A stretch of DNA of 64,000 nt from Ottelia alismoides (taxonomy: Eukaryota; Streptophyta; Magnoliopsida; Alismatales; Hydrocharitaceae): the NCBI GenBank assembly GCA_037367405.1, contig JAZKJV010009785.1, positions 186,001-250,000 of the forward strand, written 5' to 3'. Positions 23,705-32,995 of this stretch are shown piece after piece. Within the stretch, counting starts at the first letter, position 1. Each line of letters starts with the position of its first letter. A program made the translations under genes and the position numbers. Below the pieces are notes generated by a model that was given only the letters and a program-made list of their open reading frames with translations, did no database searches and had not been told where the DNA came from.

Positions 23705-24837
23705 AACCTTGCTCGTCCCCGAGCAACTAAATGAAATGCGAGAGTGAAATGATTTTGGGTTCCATACCAAGGTCATGAACAAAAGTTAAAAATGGAGCCT
23801 GACTCGACCTTTGGATTAATTGTGTGGCGGAACCTTATTTGGACCTGAACTTAAGAGCTAACAGACTTCAAGTTCCACAAGTCTTCTATTCAAGACGCCT
23901 CAATAGCCAGGTCAGAACAAATCCTCAAACGCAAATTTCTGATGACTATGATTCTTACTTGTACTGTGTAAGTGAGATATAGCTCTCCACATCAGAAATG
24001 ACTCGGAACCAGCCTCCTCTAACAAGGTAACTCAATAACCCGGTCCAGTAACTCTTTCCTCGAGGAGCGGGGTATTCCCTTCTAAGTTCAAGTGCGACCA
24101 ACTCAAGAGGAGGGGGTAGAGAAAAGAATGGACGGTGGCCAGTGTAGCCACCTATCCCGGGATGCCTGACCAGTGTAGCCAAGTCATCCAGCTGCATTTC
24201 TTCGTACTCCGACAGGTAAAATTTTTTTTTCTTTGACTTGGACCTGTCTGATTTTTTTGGAGTTTTCTTGCAATTTTTTTTTTTTTTTTTTTTTTTTTTT
24301 CACTATATACAATGTGCAGCATGTACATCAGGAGTTTTTCCTCTTGAGCCAGTAGACTATCCCTCTTTTGAAGCATTATTGCAACCCACAGCATCCCGTC
24401 CTTAGATGTCAACACCACTAGACTAGGTTGAGATGCACTACCCTCCCTAGAGGAGGACGGATGTTTCCACCCGTGTGCTACTCCAAGCTAAAGGATTCTA
24501 CCTCCTCACCACCTCATCAATGAAGAGCTACGTGCATTGTGCTTGTCCAAGTTAGGTCATTATCTAAGAGAATCCTGCGTATGCACGAAATATTCTACTT
24601 AGACTAATCAAGATGACATGTGAACATAGACTTGCGGACTCAAAGAATTAAGTCACTTGACCTGAAAAATCTTAATTCCAGTTCCTATAAGGTCCCTCTG
24701 AAATTAGATGGGTTAAGGTCAAATCAAGTCCATCCTCAATATCTACTCATAACTTGGTTCAGAACCCACTAGCTTTTCACTTTGCATATGCAAGATATGC
24801 AGATGATGTGCAGATGACATGCTATGAATGAAATGCA

Positions 24838-24882
<45 letters not shown>

Positions 24883-25188
24883 AAAACGCAAGATAATATG
24901 CAAGAGTAAATAAGAAGCCTTTTTGTTTTATTTTTCTGGTATACAACAATCTTTCTTTTTTTTTTTTTTTTTATTATTATTTACAACAATCTTTAGTTGA
25001 TATAATTTGTACATTAATTTATTATTAAATTTTTTTTAATTTTTACAAAAGGTTTACAAGTAGTATACAAGTGTACAATTTTTTTTTTTTTTTCAATTTT
25101 TACCCACCCATAATTATTGCAAATATATATATACAAAAATATGCGAAAGTACGAGCTATGGGTAAAGTATATATGTAATATATACACG
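23705..25188 (-). other. Element B 3' noncoding region
   Basis: No coding signal. In sense it contains the blocks shared with A, C and D: the GAACCAAGTTATGAGTAGA block (about 24755), the CCTTAACCCATCTAATTTCA block (about 24705), and near the PPT GGTTCCGCCACACAATTAAT (about 23820). Long homopolymer T runs on the plus strand (24274-24300, 24842-24881, 24958-24972, 25079-25093) are much shorter in C. Confidence 0.75.
24842..24881. repeat. Poly(T) run, 40 bases
   Basis: Uninterrupted T run (poly(A) in the sense of element B). A 27-base run lies at 24274-24300. The length may be inexact for sequencing reasons. Confidence 0.8.
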
Positions 25189-25550
25189 CCCCCCTATACT
25201 TAGCGTGTGCTATGTCCTCAGAGCACAGAGAGCGAGGAAAAAGACATAGCTCGTGCTAAGCATAGGAGAGCCAAAGAGGAATAGAAAGTATAGAAGTCGT
25301 CTTGCCCCCCTATACTTAGGCTCTGGCAGCCTAAGTGTAGAAGAAGATCAAAAAATGGGGCGGGCGAGGTTAAGAGGGGAAATGGAGGAGTATATACACG
25401 GCGGGCATCGGTCCCCCTATACTTAGGCTCTGGTCAGCCTAAGTATAAGACAGGAATGAGTATGAGAACCGACGTGATCTGAAGGATGTACAATGAATAG
25501 ATGCGGATCACTCTCCCCCTATACTTAGGATCTGGTTATCCTAAGTATAG
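25189..25550 (-). other. Stem-loop / PPT-like array of element B
   Basis: Four units, on the plus strand 25189-25266, 25306-25340, 25413-25448 and 25515-25550. In sense each has the form CTATACTTAGG-loop-CCTAAGTATAGGGGG. The most 3' unit is longer and includes GACATAG..CTATGTC arms. The purine run at the end of each unit equals the true PPT. Spacing is 102-117 bp. No reading frame passes through. Confidence 0.85.
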
Positions 25551-25647
25551 TCATGAGATGATATGGAATCGGGGCGAGTGATTCGAATCACTGGGAGGGA
25601 GGGAGGGAGAGAATTTATATACAAGAAAGAGTGAGAATATACAAGGA

Positions 25648-27270
25648 TTAAGAAGGTTTGTGACGAACCTTCTTGCGGACGCGAGGAGGTGGATAATATA
25701 CATATGTGTCGCTGTCGGAATCGTCCTCAGATGAATAATATTGAGGAGTAGGGATCGTCCAACGAGGGTCGACACACGGCTGCTTGCTTAGATAAGGCTT
25801 GAGAACAGCCGAACTGACCTCACTCATATAAATCACCTTGTCCGGACCCGATGAGGATTCCTCTGAAACTTCCTTCTCCAGAATGTTGAAGGAAATTTTC
25901 TTAGTCGGATTTCTAGAACCTGAATCATTAAGAGGAAGATGAGAGTGACGCGCCTTGAGAGGTTCGGGGGAACACCTCGAGGAATCAATTATCGACTTCC
26001 TCTCACTAAATAGCCGACTAGAAGAGGGAGCAACCGTGTTTTTAAATGGAGTCAATTTTGTCTGGGTTGTTTCCTTAGAAGGTCCGGGTCGTGGTGTGGT
26101 GCTGACTATGGGTTCCTCATCAGACGAGTCACCATAAAGATTGTAATATTCCTGAAGGGTCAGCACATGTCTCGGGAAGGTTCTAGTGGTCTCAGTCGGC
26201 TTGGCATTATTGGGCTCTTGTGTCGGATCATTGAAATAATCAAGGCAATCCTCAAAGGTCGTGTCCGACTCAATGATAGCTTCTGATCGTGAGTCCTCCT
26301 CAGAAGCTGTCACATTGGTGGTGCAAGCAGTTGATGAAGTGGAGGTGTGGGGAGTCTTTGATCCAATGGTCGTCCGAACAATCGGTCTCTCAGGTGTAGT
26401 AGAGAGGTGGGACTCATCTTCCTCTCGATGGTCACGACTGTCACCGGATGTGTGGGTCTCCTTAGAGTAAAGTTTATCAAAGAATGGATGAGGTCGAAGC
26501 TTTCCCAATGCTGAAAAATCGATCTCCCGAGTCTCGCAATCTATAGTCGCCTTAGCCAAGGCTAAGAACGGCTTCCCGAGAATAATCGGAGACTGGGAAA
26601 ACTCTCCTCGGTGCTCGATGTCAATGATCGTGAAGTCCACCTGGAGTAGAGCACCTTGGAAAGTAACGATGACTGAAATATTTCCTCTCGACCGTTTGAT
26701 GGATCGGTCAGCCAGCTGAACGATCTCTCTCGACTTCCTAAGTGGCCTGAGTTTGAGCTTGTCAAACACAGAGGTCGGGAGGATATTAATCGATGAGTCA
26801 TCATCGATTCTTGCATGGGTAAATATGGTGTCTTTGATTTCACATTCAACTCGGGGCAACCGTTTGAATCTGCGGCTCTTGGTCTTTCTCCCCATCACCA
26901 AGGAGGTGGCCATAGACACTATGTGTCTTTCAGTCCTTGTTCTCTTATTGCCCGACCTCTTGGGCATCAATTTACTTCTCACAAATCGTTTGAGGTCGGG
27001 AAAGTGATCTATGACCTTTATTAAGGGAAGTTTGAAAATCAATTCTTCATCGAATGCTTCCCTTAGGGCAGGATCCAATTTTTTTAGGTCATTTTTATTT
27101 TCAATTTTTATGTGGTTTTTTGGTTTTTCAATTTTTTTTGGTATTTTGGATAGATGAATGATTGGACTCTGGATTGGAGGGCAAGTGGTTAGTAGAAGAG
27201 GGAGATAGAATGGACTCCAGCTGTACAGACGGTGTGGGTTCCCTAATGTTTGCTTGGCTTTCAACCTCAA
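25648..27270 (-). CDS. Element B ORF2: Athila-like pre-protease and altered protease domain with acidic tail
   Basis: 540 codons from the first Met (27270). The open frame overlaps ORF1 by 143 nt, so translation by fusion with ORF1 at an A-tract is as likely as this start. About residues 70-120 (LDPALREAFDEEL, then FKLPLIKVIDHFPDLKRFV) match the Athila segment just before protease. A retropepsin-like domain follows at about 145-245: DDDSSINILP at the active site, then VQLADRSIKRSRGNISVIV and PIILGKPFLALAKATIDCET. The catalytic Asp is kept but the usual following Gly is Asp. The last 290 residues are Ser/Thr/Asp/Glu-rich and end with a block conserved in C and D: SGPDKVIYMSEV, LKPYLSK, RWT, YYSSEDDSDSDT, then a basic end RKKVRHKPS. 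No RT follows. It may act in packaging or Gag processing, but this is not shown. Confidence 0.85.
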   Translation of the reverse strand: MRLKAKQTLGNPHRLYSWSPFYLPLLLTTCPPIQSPIIHLSKIPKKIEKPKNHIKIENKNDLKKLDPALREAFDEELIFKLPLIKVIDHFPDLKRFVRSKLMPKRSGNKRTRTERHIVSMATSLVMGRKTKSRRFKRLPRVECEIKDTIFTHARIDDDSSINILPTSVFDKLKLRPLRKSREIVQLADRSIKRSRGNISVIVTFQGALLQVDFTIIDIEHRGEFSQSPIILGKPFLALAKATIDCETREIDFSALGKLRPHPFFDKLYSKETHTSGDSRDHREEDESHLSTTPERPIVRTTIGSKTPHTSTSSTACTTNVTASEEDSRSEAIIESDTTFEDCLDYFNDPTQEPNNAKPTETTRTFPRHVLTLQEYYNLYGDSSDEEPIVSTTPRPGPSKETTQTKLTPFKNTVAPSSSRLFSERKSIIDSSRCSPEPLKARHSHLPLNDSGSRNPTKKISFNILEKEVSEESSSGPDKVIYMSEVSSAVLKPYLSKQPCVDPRWTIPTPQYYSSEDDSDSDTYVYYPPPRVRKKVRHKPS

Positions 27271-28135
27271 AATTACTCATATCCTTTTCCACTTTCATTC
27301 TCAAGCTGGCAGAAATTGAGTTCGATATTTCCTTGACATTTCTCAACTCATTACCGAATGATTCACTTTTCTCAATAAGTCTGGAAATGTCATCCTCCAC
27401 AAAATTCCCATGACAATTCATGGGAGAGTTCTGCTCAATTGGAGGAGACTGCTGAGATGTTGAGGTCTCATACTCAACATACCTAGACTCTGGCAAGTAA
27501 AGCTGGGTCGAGTATGGATCATCCGAATGGCAGATATTGGTCAGAGCCTCATATGATGGAGTTAATGAACGAGGGACTAGTAAGTCTAGCTCATTAGTCC
27601 ACTCCTGTGAATGTATAGGCTCTCCGAATGAAGGCTGGTTAATGGAGGCTTGATCACTAAAGTCAATCAAGTCTGGAAAATCATGATATTCAGGTCCCTC
27701 AATTCGGGTTGTTTGATCGATCAAATGATGCCCTAAAGGCTTGGGTTTTTGGGTCATTGGGCGTGTATATGTAAATTGTTGTATGGTCCCTACTTGAGGT
27801 GAGAATGAAGTATACAGGGGCATATAATTCTGCCAATCATCTGTCTCATCAGTGGCTTGCTCTGCATTCGATTCTTTAATTCCTGCAAGCTCGCGAGAAT
27901 AAGTACAATCAGCCCAAGATGGAAGTGGATCCGGAGTGTTAGAATATGGAGTAGATGAGAAATGCGAAGAAGCGGAGAAGTCAGTCGAAGTTCTGACTTC
28001 ATAATCAGGTTGAGGTGGAGCCGACCACGGGTAAAAATCTCTCGTGGATGGCGGAGGAGAAAGAGAAGATGAATGGTATATGGTCGAGGAGGAGTGACCA
28101 GAGGTCATGGGGTATGGGGACCAATATCCCGACAT
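27128..28135 (-). CDS. Element B ORF1: unknown Gag-position protein
   Basis: 336 codons from the Met of MSGYWSPYP at 28135. The frame is open up to 28255, but this Met is shared with C and the upstream 40 codons are Cys-rich and not conserved. The N-terminal 100 residues are Ser/Pro/Tyr-rich and look disordered. Segments conserved in C and D are LPSWAD, DDWQN, the (L)TPSYEALTNICH-type block, and a helical segment EDDISRLIEKSESFGNELRN with heptad-like spacing. I see no capsid core and no zinc knuckle. Its position after the leader and before a protease domain suggests a Gag equivalent. It ends at a run of eight A, and the next frame (ORF2) begins in the overlap. Confidence 0.8.
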   Translation of the reverse strand: MSGYWSPYPMTSGHSSSTIYHSSSLSPPPSTRDFYPWSAPPQPDYEVRTSTDFSASSHFSSTPYSNTPDPLPSWADCTYSRELAGIKESNAEQATDETDDWQNYMPLYTSFSPQVGTIQQFTYTRPMTQKPKPLGHHLIDQTTRIEGPEYHDFPDLIDFSDQASINQPSFGEPIHSQEWTNELDLLVPRSLTPSYEALTNICHSDDPYSTQLYLPESRYVEYETSTSQQSPPIEQNSPMNCHGNFVEDDISRLIEKSESFGNELRNVKEISNSISASLRMKVEKDMSNFEVESQANIREPTPSVQLESILSPSSTNHLPSNPESNHSSIQNTKKN

Positions 28136-29530
28136 CTTGAGGAGGAAATGATGAATGCAAGAAGATTGAGGTAGAAATGTGCAATACACAGGATAACACA
28201 CACGACAGACACAAAGACAAACGCAAGAGCAAAACCCGGAGTTCACACTCAACACGGTGAAGGACCCGAAACCGAGTCCAATTAATCTTGTAAATTTTAA
28301 GTGTGGTTTTCAAGCAAGATAGCAAGGATTACGCGGCCTAAAGGGAAGTCGGCTCAGAGCCGGATGCGTCTTCCCTGTTTATCCTGTCGTCTAAGATACC
28401 GCCGCTCCTTCCTTTCTTCGCTCCTATCCCAAGCCGAGGGATTCAGTGACCACGCCCCTATCTACCTGCAAGCAGGCGGAGGCTGACAAGGCCGGAACTT
28501 CACCCCGGGGGGTTACTGGCAGCTTGTCGCGAAGTACCGCAATTTCGCCCCTATCTACCTGAGACAGGCGGAGGCTACTTGGTACTAGTCAAAGAATCTG
28601 AAAGTATCCGGCTTGTGATATTTGCTAGGATCAGTCAGAACGATGATATGGAAGACGGGGATTTGGGCTCTACCTTAGGGTGTTCACACACACTCAGGTA
28701 CCCTCACTCAGCCTGAAAACAAGGTCGGGGTTACTCTCCCGCAAACAATTTTCAGTTTTATTCCCTTTTTATTGTCAATACTGTTAGCAGTCCCAGTTTT
28801 AAAGTAGGTTATCACTGAAATTTAATCACCACAAAGCACGCCTATCGGACAGTCCCAATTTCCTTTAATTAAGTGAGAAAATCAGAGGGGGAAATCGAGA
28901 AAAGCCGATGCAAGTTAAAATCTATGATGCGTATGCTAAGTAGAGAATACTTACAGTGATCCCTTCGCTTGTCGATGCAGGATGCTATACAGAATTGAAA
29001 ACTCTATCCTATATGCAAATGCAGGCGATAAAAGCCGCTCCTAGACAGGCAGTTCTATTAGCGTGAAGAACAGATTGATTTGAACTAAGTCCTGCGGTCT
29101 AAGTGCGTCTTTTAAATGTGTTGTGTGGTCCTATTGATTACGAGCACAAACAAGTCCTAGATTGGCTCGAGGAGCCGCTAGTGCAAGCTAAGTTACCAAT
29201 CAACCACACAGCACACGGGACACGGTTTCCACTATTTTTACACGCGCGAGAACCCAAACGGGAACCGCTGGAAACGATGCAAAAGAAATAAAATAAAATG
29301 AAAATTACAAGGCCTCTCTTTCTCTCACACAATCTAAGTGCTAAGTCTTCGAAGCGTCGCCGACTCCTCGCGTTCCTCGCACAAAAATTAAGATAAGGTC
29401 AGAGAGTGACACAAAAATAAAATAAAGCAAAAATAAATGAGAGAAATAATTACAAGAACAACCGGGGGTCAGACTACCCGGGGGTTAGAAAATCAAACAC
29501 TCAAAATGTGATGTAAATTAACCTAAGCCG
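28136..29530 (-). other. Element B 5' leader, noncoding
   Basis: 1.4 kb between PBS and ORF1. In sense it has a CACTGTAAGTATTC block (28957-28944), a GCATCGGCTTTTCTCGA block (about 28910-28893), a TTTGCGGGAGAGTAACCCC block (about 28746-28728), and a GCGGAG..CTACCTG repeat region (28450-28580). Blocks one to three are shared with C and D, so part of the leader is under constraint (packaging, dimerisation or splicing are candidates). Confidence 0.65.
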
Positions 29531-29552
29531 TGCCTCCCCGGCAACGGCGCCA
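29531..29552 (-). other. tRNA-Asp primer binding site of element B
   Basis: Sense TGGCGCCGTTGCCGGGGA plus GGCA, complementary to the 3' end of plant tRNA-Asp, three bases inside the 5' LTR. This primer is the one used by Athila elements. Confidence 0.92.
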
Positions 29553-29555
29553 TTT

Positions 29556-32500
29556 TGATAAGCCTCCCGCACCCTTAGTTAATCCGGTCAAATTAATGTC
29601 CAAATCAATTAATGATATTCGTTGCAGTCGGATACGAGGGATTAATCAAAAATCACTTAGCTATTAATGTTAAGTGATGTAGTTTTTTTTACTTGGTGAA
29701 GTCCAAGGTCGATCTCAGGGAGGCATCTGTCTCCTTAGGTTGATTACATCAATTCACAAGTGCTCGAGATTCGGGGAACGATTTTTTTTTTTTTTTTGGT
29801 CTTTTTAATTACTATGTAGACAATGCAGACAATCCTTAGCCAATTTCAAGTTAGATTTAATTGATATATCAAATTCAGTCCAAAAATTATGAAAATTGGC
29901 CAGAAGGTTGCTTATGATGAAAATGACCTACACTAATTTTTTTGGAATTTTTTGACTCAAAATGAATATTCTATGAATTAACTAAACAAACATTGTGATT
30001 TTCAATGTTTAATTTTTAATAAATATCAAAACACAATATTTCTCGGAACTAAAATTATCCTAGGAAGGTCTAATGATCAGGAACCTAGGAAAATTGACAG
30101 AACTAAAAAAATGTTGTGAAATGAATTAATTAAAATTAATCAAAGGAAATCACTAAACTATTTATTCAGGCCTCGTTATGCGTGCAAATGATGTGAAATT
30201 TTTATGGGATGTTAAAAACAATGTCCTTAAGCTACTGTGATTTTTTTGGTGATTTTTGAAGGCACAGATAATTTACTAAAAATCAAATGGCATCTCTGGG
30301 CAAAATATGACTCAAATCAACCAATTAATTCATTAATAAATCAAGAAAACCAACAAAAATACAACACGTGTGCTAACAGGTAGAGGACAAAGTTCTCAAC
30401 AATATGCAACTTTTAAAATTCAAAAATAATCAAAAATGCATGCTATGGACACGTGCAAACATAGGGGTCTAAATGCAATACTGAAAAATAAATGTTCAAG
30501 AAATAAACATGCTGACAGGGACTAAAGTGCAATTACCATGACTATGCAGGACTTGAATGCAAATTCTCCACGAATCACGTGCGCCTCACGTGATGTCTGC
30601 TTCACAGGGACCTTTCTGCAATTTTGGGAACCTCCAGGGGTGTCGGTGCAATTTACCCAGGCCGCACGTGCTCCTCACGTGGGGCGGCCTAGGCTCGGAG
30701 GCGTCGGAGGCTCGGATCGAGGGTCGGGGCTTCTGGAGGCTCGGGTTAGCCTCGGATCTGCTTCGGGGGACCCGAGCCTAGGCTTGGGTGCCGAGGCTCG
30801 GATCGGGCGACGTGGCGGCCTGAGGGCCCTTGGATCTGGATGGATCCAAGGGTGGTAGGTGAAGACGCGTGGCAGCGGGTGGAGCGTCCGATCCTTGGTG
30901 CGATCGACGGTCGAGGACGAAGGCGGTGAAGAGACGCGTGGCGGGACGAGGGCCGTTCGATCAGAAGATCGAACGGTGGCTGCTGTTTCTCCTTCAACGC
31001 TCCTCCGCCGCCTGCGGAGGAGGGGCCTGTGCTCCGGTGAAGGGGGCTGACCTCCGCCTGCCTCGCTGAGCTCCGTCAGTGAGCTCTGTCAGCTCCCAGC
31101 TAGCTCGGAAGCAGCGGATGAGGACGGCGAAGCCTCCGGTGGTCTCGGATTGGCTGGAGGAGGGCTGGAGCACCTGGTCGATGAAGCTCGAAGAAGGATC
31201 CGATGAAGCTCCGGCCAATGGTCCAAAGAGTACCTGCAAGTGTTAGCTGGATAGCCGAAGCGTGCTGGTGATCGTGGGAGTTGAATGGAGTGGTCGGAGA
31301 GGCCTGCGGGTGCTTGAGGTGATCGGGCGAGGTGGCTCCGGCCAAGCGGCGGAGCTGCTAGTCGACGGTGGTCGAAGTGCGGTGAATGGCGAAGTGGAGC
31401 GGCCCGCGAGGATGCTAGCACCGTCGCGGAGCTCGTCGGGATGTCGAGGAGGTGTGGAGATGTCCGTGGAAGGCGAATAAAATCGGAGAAGATCGGATGA
31501 AAAGAAGAGGATGATCGGAGAGGGGATGAAGGAGGTTACCTGGGGTTTGGGGCTCGGTTTTGAGCTCCAGGGGTCGTCGCTCCAGAGGTCGGTAAGCCTC
31601 GAGCTCGTGCAGCTACGCGGAGGGCGGCTGCGGCACGGCGGTGCACCGTGGATCTCGCCGGAGAAGAAGGTCCTTCGTCGCTCAACAATTCGGCCGCTTG
31701 CTGTCACCAAGAGGAAGCTTGGAGCTCGGGGTTCTTTCCTGGAGTGGCGGATGGGCTTGAATGTGGTCGGAGAGGGTGTATTTATAGGTCGAAGGTGGCG
31801 GCAGAGCTGGGTGAGTGGCGAGTTTCATGGAGGTGGTGGAGCGAGTGTGGCGGAGATGGTGATGTTCGAGGGTGTTGGCGAGGGAGAGGGAAGAGTGGGG
31901 AAGATCGTGGGAGAGTCAGTGGCCGGCGAGGGGGGCTGGAGTGCGGCCGAGAATAGAAAGGGGCGGCCCCTCCCGCAAGGCGGAGATCGTGGGAGAGAGG
32001 GGCTGCCCGAGGTAGGGGACGAAGTCCTGGCCGTTGGATCTTGTGATCCAACGGCCAGATGGAGGCGCGAAGCGGGCGGGTGAGATTAGATCTGGAGTGC
32101 CCAGATGAAGGGCTATGAGGGTGACACGTGGCGTGACGCGGGCGAAGTGCGAGCGGGCGGCTAGGATCGGGTCTAGGTGATTGATCTGAGGGTCACGATC
32201 CGCTGGAAGACGAGCGGTTGTGATGAAGGGATCGGGGGCGCGATCGGGCGGCCTAGAGGTCGCCACGTGGCTCGTTGAGGATGCGGCGCTAAGGAACGGT
32301 CCAGATGGAATGCGGGGTGGATCTGATGGCTGTAGAAGAGAGCGGACGTGGTCAGGCCTGGGCCGTTGGATCTGAGGTGCGATCCAACGGTGGAGGGCGC
32401 GGGCGGAGCAGACAAAGGGCAGCGGGCCGCGTGGCGCAATCAGAGGGCGCCACGTGGCCTGCTGTGAGTGGTCGAAGGGAAAGACACGTGTAGAAAGAGG

Positions 32501-32990
32501 AGGAGGCCGAATTTGGAAAAACTCAAAACATGAAAGTTGTAGATCTTGATGAGATCTACAAGTTTCATGTTGACCAAAGACGGAGATGAGGTCAAATATG
32601 ATACATAAATACAAAGTTACATAAATATACATATGTAGTATACAAAATGACCCAAAAACCCAAGTTCCTCATACAAGCTCCAATTTCAATGAAATTAGTC
32701 TCATTTTGAAGGTCTTTTGATATGTAGTATTCTAAGAGTGAGTAGACCTAAGTAGGAGTTTGTATGCGGGCTTTATGTGTGTTTTAATGTACAAGGGTGC
32801 TCAGGGTATTTAGGCTCTTTTACAAGGGATTTTTGGCTTCTTATTTAAATGCAGATGAGCTCCTAAAATGCATGAATTATGGATGCATGCATGAATGCTA
32901 TTTATGCAAGATAAAGGGAAATATGCCTCTATTTTCTCGGGAACAAGGCTCTATTTTTGACTTTTGATGTGATGAATCACAGATTCATCA
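29556..32990 (-). repeat. Element B 5' LTR
   Basis: Matches 20256-23690 with an exact offset of 9300, including a long T homopolymer and all frame boundaries. TATA box at 31777-31787. It is the promoter copy for the element. Confidence 0.95.
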
Positions 32991-32995
32991 GTCGT
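32991..32995. other. Target site duplication of element B, right copy
   Basis: GTCGT, the same as 20251-20255. The sequence beyond it continues the C LTR without loss. Confidence 0.92.

Larger units (their letters stand above)
20256..32990 (-). mobile_element. Element B: intact, very young non-autonomous Athila-related element
   Basis: 12,735 bp on the minus strand, flanked by GTCGT. 5' LTR 29556-32990, PBS 29531-29552, leader, ORF1 (28135-27128), ORF2 (27270-25648), stem-loop array (25550-25189), 3' noncoding region, PPT (23704-23691), 3' LTR 20256-23690. The two 3435-bp LTRs are offset by exactly 9300 and I found no difference between them. There is no RT, RNase H or integrase, so it must have been moved by enzymes supplied in trans, most simply by an Athila element like A, with which it shares the PBS, leader motifs, array and 3' region. 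Confidence 0.93.

Noticed and set aside
25189..25550. miRNA precursors or a CRISPR-like array
   Set aside because: Stems are only about 11-14 bp with short loops, too short for plant miRNA precursors. Spacers are not uniform and the host is a plant.
20256..32990. Segmental duplication explaining the 9.3-kb-offset repeat
   Set aside because: TG..CA ends, PBS, PPT and a GTCGT target duplication show an LTR retrotransposon.
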